Positions 24,801-33,546 of a stretch of DNA of 53,429 bases are shown in pieces. The notes beneath the pieces are model-generated. The model did not search any database, was not told the DNA's origin, and was given only the letters and a program-made list of their open reading frames with translations. Numbering within the stretch: position 1 is the first letter of the stretch; each line of letters opens with the position of its first letter. Origin of the DNA: JAHBNG01 sp039028975 (lineage in GTDB: Bacteria; Chloroflexota; Anaerolineae; Caldilineales; Caldilineaceae); contig JBCCHB010000119.1 in assembly GCA_039028975.1 (NCBI GenBank), positions 1 through 53,429 of the forward strand, read 5' to 3'. The position numbers and the translations under genes are program-made.

Positions 24801-27800
24801 CAGATAGGGTTGCCACGCGCCAGCCCAGTGCGCATTGATCTCATTGAGACCAAATGCCAGCTCAATCCACGGGGCTGGATTGTTCCAGGCGACTCGGTGC
24901 TGGTTAAATTTGTCAAAGCTAGATACGTTGATGGAAAGCTGATTCTGAACCAGCGTGTTGGATTCCGAAAGACTCAGCAGATTCCAGCTTGGTCCCTCAT
25001 TTTCCTTCCAACCAACGTTGACCCGGCCATAGGCACCGAGAGATGCCTCTACTGGCAAATGACCTTCTGGACTGGCCAAGGTTGATTCCCCATACTGGGC
25101 TTGCTGCCCCTCTAGCTCGTAGATAGCCGTTGTTCCGGCGTACAGCGACGTGCTATGGTCGAGCAAGAGTAGCGCGCTGGGCGCAACACCACTTGGCAAG
25201 CCAAGGAAATTCGGTCCGTAGATCTTCTGTAACGCCAGATCCGTGCCCATGCGAAAGACGCCTGAGTGGGTAGGCCAGAGATAAAAGATACCTTGCTCAT
25301 CTTGGCCCGTGGCGGGTGGGCCAATCATGGTGTCATCTCCAAAGCGTCCGTTCTGCAGAGGACGGTGAGCAACGCCGCTGGTGCTGGCTAGAGCAGTGAT
25401 GGAAACGCTTTCGCTATCCCTCTCATAGTGCCAAATCGCGTCCTCATCCAGGTGCTCTAGACAATTCTCTAATTCCTCTGGTGAGTCGGTCGGCGAAAGG
25501 CGCATATAGCTGCCCTCATCCGTGCGCAAACAGAGCATCCGCTGCCCACTCGACCGATGAATATGGACCTGGTTATATTTTTCCGGATCTAGCGTAACCA
25601 GCTCGTGTCGCTTTAGTTCCCGTGGATGCAGGCTATGACGCGGTGCCCGAAACCAGCCCCCTATATCCGTACCGGTCTCAACCAGGCCATCTTCGTAGAG
25701 GGCTAGCGAGTTGACCGTATCAAAGTCAAAGCGGCCATTAAATAACTGTAGCTTATTATCATAAAGCCGAAAGTTGAGTGTGCCAGCGCTACCGCCCGCA
25801 CGACCTGTGAGATCCCACTGCCAATACCCCGTATCCGCTTCACTGACCAGCGTGCGCTCGGCAAATGGGTCAACGCCGCTCAGCCTGTCAAAGACAGCAG
25901 TATCGACTCGCTTGTTGAGCTTGCCTTGAAAGAGAAGATTGCTGTTGGCGTGGCAGCGGACCTGCACATTCTCGGCCTTCATTTCCATATCGGTCATGAT
26001 GCAGCCTTCATCAGATTCGTGTAGCTCGCGGATGATATGCAGATCGTCGCCATGAAGCCGGACGGATTGGCCTGGCTGGTAGGTAAAGGAGACCAGGCCA
26101 GCCGGCGTGGCCACCCACAGCGTACTGTTTTGTAAAAGCACTTCCTGCCACTCATCGAGTACAACCCGGCCTTCGGCCCACGGCAGGCTGTGCCACTCGC
26201 CATCCACGGCGCGCTGTTCAAAGAGGAAGGGTTCACCGCTGCCAGGCGTGCGCAGTCGGAAGCGAGCATCATCTACCATAGGCGGGTGATCCGCATGATC
26301 AATTAGACCCGAGACAATTTCGCTATTGGTGATCTGAGTCCACTGGTTGCCGCTTAACTGCCAAATATTTCTCCCTTGACCCTGCAGATAGAGCCCACGA
26401 CGTATGGTCGACTGCACCAATGGAATCTCTTGGCGAATACAGATAAAGCGGCTTGGTTGGAAGTCTGTGAGCAGATGGTTTTGTAACCCATTTTGGAGCT
26501 GTACACTGTCATCGTCATAGGTCGTCACCCAGTCATCAGCCCACGCGGTGTACGCCTTGCTGTTGCAGAGTAACGCATCGTCCAATTGATCATGAGGGAA
26601 GCGTCCGCTAGCAATGACGATGGGAGACAGTTCGAAGTTGCCGTTGCTCAATTGGTACTGACCAACCGTCTGCCCTTTTGCGTCCGTCTTCCAGCGCCAG
26701 AGATCATCTTGAACCCGCTGCCGATTGTCGAGCAGCGATTCATCCTGACAGGGTCTAAATTGGCCCCGCCCCTGACGTTCAAAGCAGGTCTCCTCTGCGC
26801 GAACCATGACCTTGCGTGGCGCGTCTTGAGGAACGCCAACTCGGCTGACGCTGGCCAGAGGCGCATCATCTTTGGCCCGCATATCATACAAAGATACCAG
26901 GTTAGCCAGTTCCGTCTTAAGGTCAGATTGGTAGAGCTGAAGCCCCGCTTCTGTCCCCACATAGAGGATCTCATTGTGGTTGGCAATGGATGTGACCACG
27001 TCAAAGGGGAAATGACCATCCACAAAATCGAAGGCGACCCAGTTCCCCGAGAAATTGGCGCTTTTTTCATCAAACGGGTCAACTCGCAGCTCTTTTATTA
27101 GGCTTCCATCTTCCAAGAAAAAGCGCAGCCGATCTGAGGTAGCCAACGACCGATCTTCATAGGGATCTTGCGTTTCCGCGAGTGGGGTAAAGCGGTTACG
27201 ACCGACCGCCCAACGTGATAAGTCGCTGCCATGATGGCGATAGAGTGTTGTCTGGCCGCGGGCCGAGTGGACGTTGTCGAAGCGGGTTGTCTCGACTGGT
27301 GCGCGGCGGTTTGCCCTAGTGAAATTGGATAACGTCTGCGGATCGTTGGTGATTTCAAAGAATCCCTGGCTAGCGATGTAGAGCTGATTGCGGTGAGCCG
27401 CGGCAGCCCGCAGCCGGTCTGCGCTAAATGAGAAGCCGCGGTTGTGGCGGGACAGTTCAAATTCATAGGCGTCATCAGCCAGTTCAATCTCAAGTTGATC
27501 ATCCTGGAAGCGCCAGATCCACGTGCTGTTATTGACCAACAGACGGTCGGCCTCAGGCTCGGTTACATCTTCAACCCAGCCGCTTGGGTCACGGCGGTAG
27601 AGCGAGGAGCCACGTTCAAAGTGCAAGGCTTGGCCATTTTCCGCGCGAATGGAGCCAGACGTGAGTGCCTGATCATCCGGACCAGGATCAAAGTCAGCCA
27701 GTTGATCAATTGGATGAATACCGGCTTGGCTCTGCAGGTAGAGTCGGCCGTTGCTGTAGGCCAGGCCGCGCCGATCAATGTCCCACACAAAGTGACCATT

Positions 27801-30800
27801 GTCGAGGGCAGATTTCCAGCGTTCACCGATCCTCATCTCCAATTCCACCGCACGCGCGTCAACCGCCTCTTCAATGGCCACGTCGCCTAACGTTATTTTG
27901 AATATGGGTTCAACCGACGCTAGGGCGCGGTCATCCAAGGAAAGCTGCTGCTCTTCCATCACAAAGTGCCTGCGTACAGCGGCAATCGGTGTTGATAACG
28001 CTACTGGCTGGAAGGAAATGGCCCGATTGAGCAGGTTCAGATCCGGCCCAATGTGGCTCCAGATGCCGTGCTGATTGGCCGCGTGCAGGCGATTGGTCGA
28101 TGGGGCCAAGACGGCCTCCACAGACTCAAAGAGGAGATGCTTATCGATGATAAATTCGTCTTTGGGCAAGGTGATTGAAGTGGATCGATTGCCTGCCACA
28201 ATGAAGCTCTCTGTAGCTCGGTCCCACTGGAGCCAATCCACATTGAGGGCTGCTGGCTGATCAAATTCAGAGACAGCTTTGGTGGCGAGCCTCTTTTCTT
28301 TGGTTGGCCGAACCGCCATCAGCTGGCCTTCATTCTCACTTTGGGTGGAAATCTCAATCGCTGTAACTGGATCATAGGCCCACCTGCCGTTTTCCATCTG
28401 CTTCAGATTGGCTTGAAGGCGAGACCAGCGATTGGTCTGTAAATTGACCGGACGGCGGGGCCTCTCGCTAGAGAGACTAACCGTATATACATCATCCCCA
28501 TCTTTCTCAATCCGCAGCGAGATCGCATCATCGACCACAATGGTCAGCTCTCCATCCTCCTCAACAGCGGCGGCTTGGACGGCATCAAATGGGATGGCAT
28601 CCAAGGAAGAAGGTAGCTCCAATTCAGCGACATTGTCCCCAACTGCAAAAGTAAATGCCAACTCCAAACAAGGATACGGCACCGGGGTTGGCGTGGGCGT
28701 CGGCGTGAAGGTAGGCGTCGATGTGGGCGTCGGTGTTGAGGTCGGTGTCGGCGAGAACGTTGGCGTGGCCGTCGGCGTAATGGTAGGGGTGGCGGATACA
28801 ATCAGGGTTGTGGTCAGCTCGGTTGTGTCTGTAATTGTAGTGGTCGGCGTTGCCGGTGCTAGGGTCGTCGCAGTCGCAGTAGGGACTGATGTCGCCTGCT
28901 CGGTTGTAACGGTTCTGTTGTTGTTGAATGCAAAACGATTCGACAAAGCCGTTGACGCCTCTTTTGGGAGTTCAAAGGGTCTGTAACAAGTTGTTGGTGT
29001 ATAGCGCTGAATGCTATCTGAAGTCATGGCCCACCAGTCATCATCTGCTCCCCGCAGCAGAGAAATGAATTCTTGGGGATCGGTCTCTTCAGGGAAAGGC
29101 CTATCGACACGTTTCAAGCGATTATCCCAGTAGTAGGGCTGCTTGGTCTCGCCGATGGCGGTGGTGCCTGCTCCCTCAGCAACAAAGAGCTGAAGAGCAC
29201 CCTCTCCCTGGGGTAACGCCCCCGTCGTGAGCGGATCGCTGAATTTGCCGCTGTCCCATACCTGCCAGCGTCCTTGGGTGCGAATCCACGGCTGATTCTC
29301 GTCGTCGAAGATAAAAGCTTGCAGATTTCTGATGCGTTTGGCTTCCAGTTGGCCCGAAGATCGCTTGCGGATGGTCAGCAGGCTATCGGCGTTGCTTAAA
29401 AAGAGATGATTGTCGTGGGTTTGTGCTATCTCGACGTTGGTGTAGGTTCGTGCCTCAGCAGGCAGGGTTATCTCTTCATTGGCTGTGGGATTTAAGCCCC
29501 GCAGCCCACTATTCGTCTCAAACAGAATCAGATCCTGCCAGCGGAATGCCTTCTGAACGCTCTCTCTGTCCAGCCAGTAAGGAGATGGACCTTCCGTACG
29601 ACACGTATAAATAAGGCGGGTGTTGACCGTACACTTCTGCAATCGTCCGTTGCCGTCCAGCCGCCAGATGGTGCCAGAATCATCCAAGTAAGTCGTTTCG
29701 TCCATTGGGACCGAAAATTGAGCAAAGCTTTCCGGACGCGGCCCCTTCTCTCGGGCGACCCACCAGGTGGTCTCATCTTGCCCAACGGCTACTTTGCGCT
29801 CTAAATCGGTGGCCACTTGGTAGAGGAGTGACTCATCTGACTCACCGAACTTTGCCTCAGAGAGCCAGATGCGCTTCACCGGATCATAGTGCTTAATACG
29901 ATCCTGTAGCACAAAGGTCCACGTCTGATCCGATTGGGCCTGAATATCGAGCAGCGAATCGGCATCCGCGTCAAACATTACCGCTGGTTTGTCAAAGACC
30001 GGCTCCAAAGAGATCTCCTTACGGCTACCCGCCAGGAGGCTAGGGTTAAAGCTGCCTACAAAGAAATCACCCGCCCTTGTCTCGGCCGTCACCACTTCTG
30101 ATGAACCATCTTTTTCAATATTTAGGGTTTTAAAATTATTCACCGACGTGCCGATCTTTAACGCCACATTTGTCCAGCGGCGCTGTCGCAAATTGTAGTG
30201 CCAGATGTCCGAATCGGTTGTAAAGAGCCAGTAGGTTGGACTGCGGTCATAGGCACGACGGATTTGACTCTGCCTAGGTCCTCGTCCAGGTGGTGAAAGG
30301 AGGGTATCCGTTTCTTCATTATGCCATTCGGTCACTGTGCCATCATCGTCAAGCCATGCCGCCCGGTCATCATCCTCATGTACGGTGACCGATTGGACAG
30401 AATGGGTAGACTCTTGCAAAGTTGCGCTTTCAGTCGAACAGCTATGGGGGATTTGGATGGTGCTGAAAGGTGCCAGCGAAATCTTGGCGTTGCCGATGCT
30501 CCCTTCGGTAAGGACCAGATAATCACCGAGTAGATAGACGCGACCGCCGCTTTGAGCCGTAGTCGAATCCCCAACATACCAGGAGCGGGCCGCCGGATGA
30601 TAAAACCTCATCCCATCGTTGGTGGTAACGGCAATGGCCCCTTGTGGCAACTCGCGAGCATCGTCTATGCGCCGGACATCGGAACCTGCGCTGGGGTTGC
30701 GAAAGAAGCACTGGGCATTGTTCAACGAGAAGCTCTGGCCGATGGGATGTCCCATGAGGAAGTGGGTACTGCCTTGTTTGCGATGGGTCCAGATCGCGCG

Positions 30801-33137
30801 TTCGGTGCTGGAAAGGCTCAAAACGTCTCCTGCATCGGAAAGAATCGGCGTTTTGCCCAGGGTGGCTATGTCGCCGCTCAGCGCCAGGGGGGTATTGTTG
30901 ATTAATCCCTTGAGGGCAACAGATCGGCTGCCAGGCAGATCCCAGCGTCTGGTAATTTGGCGCTTATCCATATCGTAATGAACCACAGTTCCTGAACCAG
31001 CCAGGTAGAGCTGCTGCTCATGAATCTGGGCATCACTTAGGCGATTGTCGCGGATCCCAAACTCTTCCGCACTCCCAATGCGGACAGAATTGCTGCCCTT
31101 GGACTGGAGCAAGCGCCGTTGGTCGGTCTGCATGACCAACTGGTTGTCAATGGTGACGATCTCTGTGGCAACGTTATCTGTGGGCGGTGCTTGAAAGTTG
31201 CTCCAGGCACGGGTTTCCAGATTGTAATAACGCAAACCATCTTTGGTGGAGACGACAAAATCGTCGCCCAACATCGCCACGTCCAGCAGACGTAGGTTGT
31301 CCAGGTCGGTGACGCTGGCACCGGTCAAGCGCTGTCTCTGGTTGGTTGGCGCGTTTGTACCTGTTTGAGATGCTCCCGATACAAACTGATAGAGGCTGCC
31401 GTCGCCAGCAATGAGACCAATGCCTTGCCGGTCCCAAGTGCGTACCCGCTGTACTGGTCCAGGCACCGACTGAGGTTCAACCAGCCGCCCCTCATCCGTG
31501 ATATATTTGGCCGTAGCCGCTTTGGAAACAGGATGCGCGTACACGTTGACAAACCTCTGTTCCCCTGGCAGAACCGCGTAGAGCGAATTTCCGGAAACGA
31601 AGAGACGCACCTCTTCATCGCGCAACCAGTCCGGTAGCTGAGTGATGGGAATATCCTCATAGGTGCGTTTTTCAATGTCGTGCAGCAGCGTGCCTTCAGC
31701 ACCCGCCAGTAGAACTGTATTGTTGAGCTGGGCAGCCGCGGTAAAGGATTCCGGCTCGAAACCCGTTGCTCGTTTGGCAAAGACGGTACGCGCTTTGCCG
31801 GCGCTGGCTAGCGCAAAGAGGTTACCATTTTGGGTCAGGGCCAATACTTCACCATTGCCCCCATAGAGTAATTTGGTAATCTCTTTGTCTGCAATCTCCC
31901 AAGTACTTAGATTCTCTTGCTCTAGTAGCCCAACGCCGTTGGGAAAGCCGAAGTAGAAACCCTGTCCGTTGGCAAGGGGCAGCGTAGTGGAGACCCTTTC
32001 ATCAAAGCGTCGCTGCCAGTTATGGAACCGAGTATCGTAAGTAAAGATGCCTGTTTGGCCAGCCACCGTCAGCGCCTCACCCCAATCTTGGGCAAAGTTG
32101 ACCTCATCCAGGCTCAGATCCGCGTACCGATTGCGCTCATGGATGAGAACCAAAGGTGCCCGATTGGGAGCATCAAATTTGCCCAACCAGAGACAATCAT
32201 CAGCTCCAACCTCACACGGATAGTTGACCAATACCCATAATGCGCCTTTGGGATCGGCGTCCAGATCGACAATATTGCCAGGCTGGGCATCGACCTCAAC
32301 CAGGGCTAGTTGCCCCTCATTCAACGCTATCGACGTTAGACCAGCCGGCGTGCCAATCCAGAAGCGACCCTGCCACCAGAGCAGGTGGCGAATTGACAAT
32401 GAAGGAAGCTGTTGGGAGAACGCAATGGTTTCCGGCAGCCACATACGGCGCTGGCTGTCGTAGAGTCCAATGCCGTCGTTTGCCGTTCCCACAACTAGCC
32501 AACGTTTGTCTGGGGTCACAGCCGCGGCAGTCAACTGCTCATCGGCGACAATGGAACCATTTGCCCCCACAAAAGCCGTATCCGGGATCAGGATCTCCCA
32601 GTCATTCCCCTGGCGACGAACAAGCCCCCCTTCTCGGCTGATGCCCCAGAGAGATTCGTCGTCTGGGCAGGTTTCCACCTCTGTGGAGAGGGGATCGACC
32701 CCACATCCTGAGCGCAATACCGTTAGATCGCGGTGGATCGGATCCGCGTCCGTAAAGGGAACATCCATGGACCAGAGCCGGGTACGCGGATTGTAGCGGT
32801 GGATGGTCCCACCCTGCTGGGCAAGATAGATATGACGATCCGGTGGATGTATCACCGCATCGAGCATAGCAGCCGTCTCGATCTGATCCCGCACATTAAC
32901 CAGAATCCGGTCATCTTTGAGCGGTTGGACCAGCGGTGCGGCAAATAGATCAAAGCGCTCTCCAATCAGCACATACGCGGACCAACCGCCCCAAATCGCA
33001 AGCAGGGTCAACACCAGCCCAATGATGAGGATGAGATCGGTCCTTCTCTTTAGCGGGAGCTGCCAAGCCCGATGACGGAGATAGGAGCGTGCCTGTTCTT
33101 CTGGTGAGCGGGTGCCGTTTGACCAGTTGGTTTTCAT
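21816..33137 (-). CDS. Giant membrane-anchored kelch-like propeller/TPR/CHAT protease
   Basis: 3773 residues, one uninterrupted frame. A basic N-terminus precedes a single membrane helix (~37-60, LILIIGLVLTLLAIWGGWSA). The next ~1400 residues are beta-propeller blades with a repeated kelch-like signature, Tyr-Asp/Asn-x3-Arg/Lys-x-Trp (YNPRTRLW, YDSQRRMW, YDTRFHNW, YNLETRAW, YNLRQRRW, YDPVKRIW). A Thr/Pro linker lies at ~1420-1490, more propeller-like sequence runs to ~2820, then a second Thr/Pro linker. TPRs cover ~2850-3300, followed by a coiled coil and the CHAT domain (~3420-3740) with HLAAHG (His3595) and VLSACQTALG (Cys3651), so the active site is intact. The orientation is inferred to be N-terminus inside, everything else outside. 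It is the last and largest gene of the minus-strand MoxR/vWA operon, 38 nt after the TM2 gene. The propellers may bind ligands or cell-wall material; this is inference. Confidence 0.93.
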   Translation of the reverse strand: MKTNWSNGTRSPEEQARSYLRHRAWQLPLKRRTDLILIIGLVLTLLAIWGGWSAYVLIGERFDLFAAPLVQPLKDDRILVNVRDQIETAAMLDAVIHPPDRHIYLAQQGGTIHRYNPRTRLWSMDVPFTDADPIHRDLTVLRSGCGVDPLSTEVETCPDDESLWGISREGGLVRRQGNDWEILIPDTAFVGANGSIVADEQLTAAAVTPDKRWLVVGTANDGIGLYDSQRRMWLPETIAFSQQLPSLSIRHLLWWQGRFWIGTPAGLTSIALNEGQLALVEVDAQPGNIVDLDADPKGALWVLVNYPCEVGADDCLWLGKFDAPNRAPLVLIHERNRYADLSLDEVNFAQDWGEALTVAGQTGIFTYDTRFHNWQRRFDERVSTTLPLANGQGFYFGFPNGVGLLEQENLSTWEIADKEITKLLYGGNGEVLALTQNGNLFALASAGKARTVFAKRATGFEPESFTAAAQLNNTVLLAGAEGTLLHDIEKRTYEDIPITQLPDWLRDEEVRLFVSGNSLYAVLPGEQRFVNVYAHPVSKAATAKYITDEGRLVEPQSVPGPVQRVRTWDRQGIGLIAGDGSLYQFVSGASQTGTNAPTNQRQRLTGASVTDLDNLRLLDVAMLGDDFVVSTKDGLRYYNLETRAWSNFQAPPTDNVATEIVTIDNQLVMQTDQRRLLQSKGSNSVRIGSAEEFGIRDNRLSDAQIHEQQLYLAGSGTVVHYDMDKRQITRRWDLPGSRSVALKGLINNTPLALSGDIATLGKTPILSDAGDVLSLSSTERAIWTHRKQGSTHFLMGHPIGQSFSLNNAQCFFRNPSAGSDVRRIDDARELPQGAIAVTTNDGMRFYHPAARSWYVGDSTTAQSGGRVYLLGDYLVLTEGSIGNAKISLAPFSTIQIPHSCSTESATLQESTHSVQSVTVHEDDDRAAWLDDDGTVTEWHNEETDTLLSPPGRGPRQSQIRRAYDRSPTYWLFTTDSDIWHYNLRQRRWTNVALKIGTSVNNFKTLNIEKDGSSEVVTAETRAGDFFVGSFNPSLLAGSRKEISLEPVFDKPAVMFDADADSLLDIQAQSDQTWTFVLQDRIKHYDPVKRIWLSEAKFGESDESLLYQVATDLERKVAVGQDETTWWVAREKGPRPESFAQFSVPMDETTYLDDSGTIWRLDGNGRLQKCTVNTRLIYTCRTEGPSPYWLDRESVQKAFRWQDLILFETNSGLRGLNPTANEEITLPAEARTYTNVEIAQTHDNHLFLSNADSLLTIRKRSSGQLEAKRIRNLQAFIFDDENQPWIRTQGRWQVWDSGKFSDPLTTGALPQGEGALQLFVAEGAGTTAIGETKQPYYWDNRLKRVDRPFPEETDPQEFISLLRGADDDWWAMTSDSIQRYTPTTCYRPFELPKEASTALSNRFAFNNNRTVTTEQATSVPTATATTLAPATPTTTITDTTELTTTLIVSATPTITPTATPTFSPTPTSTPTPTSTPTFTPTPTPTPVPYPCLELAFTFAVGDNVAELELPSSLDAIPFDAVQAAAVEEDGELTIVVDDAISLRIEKDGDDVYTVSLSSERPRRPVNLQTNRWSRLQANLKQMENGRWAYDPVTAIEISTQSENEGQLMAVRPTKEKRLATKAVSEFDQPAALNVDWLQWDRATESFIVAGNRSTSITLPKDEFIIDKHLLFESVEAVLAPSTNRLHAANQHGIWSHIGPDLNLLNRAISFQPVALSTPIAAVRRHFVMEEQQLSLDDRALASVEPIFKITLGDVAIEEAVDARAVELEMRIGERWKSALDNGHFVWDIDRRGLAYSNGRLYLQSQAGIHPIDQLADFDPGPDDQALTSGSIRAENGQALHFERGSSLYRRDPSGWVEDVTEPEADRLLVNNSTWIWRFQDDQLEIELADDAYEFELSRHNRGFSFSADRLRAAAAHRNQLYIASQGFFEITNDPQTLSNFTRANRRAPVETTRFDNVHSARGQTTLYRHHGSDLSRWAVGRNRFTPLAETQDPYEDRSLATSDRLRFFLEDGSLIKELRVDPFDEKSANFSGNWVAFDFVDGHFPFDVVTSIANHNEILYVGTEAGLQLYQSDLKTELANLVSLYDMRAKDDAPLASVSRVGVPQDAPRKVMVRAEETCFERQGRGQFRPCQDESLLDNRQRVQDDLWRWKTDAKGQTVGQYQLSNGNFELSPIVIASGRFPHDQLDDALLCNSKAYTAWADDWVTTYDDDSVQLQNGLQNHLLTDFQPSRFICIRQEIPLVQSTIRRGLYLQGQGRNIWQLSGNQWTQITNSEIVSGLIDHADHPPMVDDARFRLRTPGSGEPFLFEQRAVDGEWHSLPWAEGRVVLDEWQEVLLQNSTLWVATPAGLVSFTYQPGQSVRLHGDDLHIIRELHESDEGCIMTDMEMKAENVQVRCHANSNLLFQGKLNKRVDTAVFDRLSGVDPFAERTLVSEADTGYWQWDLTGRAGGSAGTLNFRLYDNKLQLFNGRFDFDTVNSLALYEDGLVETGTDIGGWFRAPRHSLHPRELKRHELVTLDPEKYNQVHIHRSSGQRMLCLRTDEGSYMRLSPTDSPEELENCLEHLDEDAIWHYERDSESVSITALASTSGVAHRPLQNGRFGDDTMIGPPATGQDEQGIFYLWPTHSGVFRMGTDLALQKIYGPNFLGLPSGVAPSALLLLDHSTSLYAGTTAIYELEGQQAQYGESTLASPEGHLPVEASLGAYGRVNVGWKENEGPSWNLLSLSESNTLVQNQLSINVSSFDKFNQHRVAWNNPAPWIELAFGLNEINAHWAGAWQPYLVDLPNDFQLVRPLLVEDRLLLVGQNELLDINLERAMVGAFYAWKEGGIPPTTPTPLPTFTPPPTSTLPSTPTAEESADGSEAAHQCGLGIVLMMGGQTADARQVLPAAFDALVTNPAAERSVIVNCGLNLALLYQDASELASALETYDAVIPHAEATNDSQTLWGVYMGMSNAYQQQGRLGLARTMLDKGLAVIEKSSSDNIWQPANFRALAAASTYHSRGLIDLLRLSGGESISESRQAQILTDFESALEIIQQQNRLASTKAKSTPIADLSTIESQAELEAAMLAEIAQSFDSIPGFAPIILNNIGEFYRLKALTANPEQNNQKALDYYQQALNLMEQLTHEGASPLTQLQNLTSLGILNNNTAMVYMKQGRDEEAQAHIVESLRILEGELCDSAAGASSRVSLGYIHHRTGRLNEALDLYMAAVERLESMRLVSESGAAQLNQEEGNNPIEFVPLSGTLVQRTAAYALAVDIYRQQGKAAELFKTSEKGRARFFLDLMVTGAPQLPTEDAQLLVEAQEAFASFQIAKKSLCQMETLLRLNEEAAASGNQITEEQMVDLQKQTKQFEENVADAEATLQRIHTEIETRLPTLAALAPGNNANVDPTIDLPDVQQSLLDDNTTLIQYFVPDQYLIGDVESYVSALVIDKNQAEVVSLNIKSSALYNQIERFRGFIEEQVADEEVRDEASKIFNALFAPLKPHIQHENLIIVPHGVLHYLPFAALYDPDSGQHLVQEYTISYAPSASTLGILMENQNENQQRLLALGNPESDLHFAEGEANAITQLFGTSPFLNSAATESMVHQNSSSVDVLHLAAHGDLTADDPLASHIVLASGGASSEPICQQGGCDGSLSVREIFGLQLTDANLVVLSACQTALGQQSAGDEIIGLTRAFQYAGTPAIIATLWNIADEASAELMKAFYQHWHGGLSTAEALRQAQLDTLKTNPHPYYWGAFVLNGDGREVMRISGTTSTSTSGELMDLEALLSRLWKILEQQ
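28679..28796. repeat. Low-complexity repeat encoding Thr/Pro linker
   Basis: Short GGCGTN-like units encode a (Thr-Pro)n linker between the propeller regions of the giant CHAT protein. Such linkers are common in extracytoplasmic proteins as flexible spacers. A shorter copy encodes the second linker near 24590-24660. Confidence 0.85.
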
Positions 33138-33175
33138 GGTAAATAGGTAACTCTTAAATAATTAAGCGCATACAA

Positions 33176-33520
33176 TCACGCTGCCACAAACTCATGACTA
33201 CAATGCCGACAGACCTTTGCATCTATATTTACACGTTCCGCACAGCGTGGGCATTTCTTTGTATTCGCCATCACTTGCTGCATGTTAGAAGCATTGATGC
33301 GGTTGGCAACGGCGTACGCATCATACACGCTCCAGATAAAGACGATGGGGCCTGTGATAAAGCCAATAATGATAGACGTGAGGAGCCAGTTAATTATCTG
33401 AACCCCTATAATAAAGAGTCCTTTGCCAACTTGACCGTTATAGACTTGGCCAAGCCCATTGATTAGGAAACTTAGAATGGCTGCCAGTGTTGGATTCTTC
33501 TCCTGTTGCATTTGATTCAT
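33176..33520 (-). CDS. TM2-domain membrane protein with C-terminal zinc ribbon
   Basis: 114 residues. The pattern KNPTLAAILSFLINGLGQVY then GKGLFIIG is typical of TM2-type proteins: two membrane helices (~10-30 and ~35-65) joined by a short loop containing Gly-Gln-Val-Tyr-Asn-Gly. The C-terminus is a zinc ribbon with two Cys pairs, CPRC and CRHC. AAGGA lies 8 nt upstream of the ATG at 33520. It sits between the 602-residue membrane protein (26-nt gap) and the giant CHAT gene (38-nt gap), so it is a member of the operon. TM2 proteins have no fixed enzymatic role; here it may help place or sense the complex in the membrane (inference). Confidence 0.85.
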   Translation of the reverse strand: MNQMQQEKNPTLAAILSFLINGLGQVYNGQVGKGLFIIGVQIINWLLTSIIIGFITGPIVFIWSVYDAYAVANRINASNMQQVMANTKKCPRCAERVNIDAKVCRHCSHEFVAA

Positions 33521-33546
33521 CTCTCTAATCCTTTCAAATAAAAGTG

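Noticed and set aside
28432..28986. Plus-strand frame rich in Val/Gly
   Set aside because: Complement of the Thr/Pro linker of the giant CHAT gene; open because of the simple repeat.
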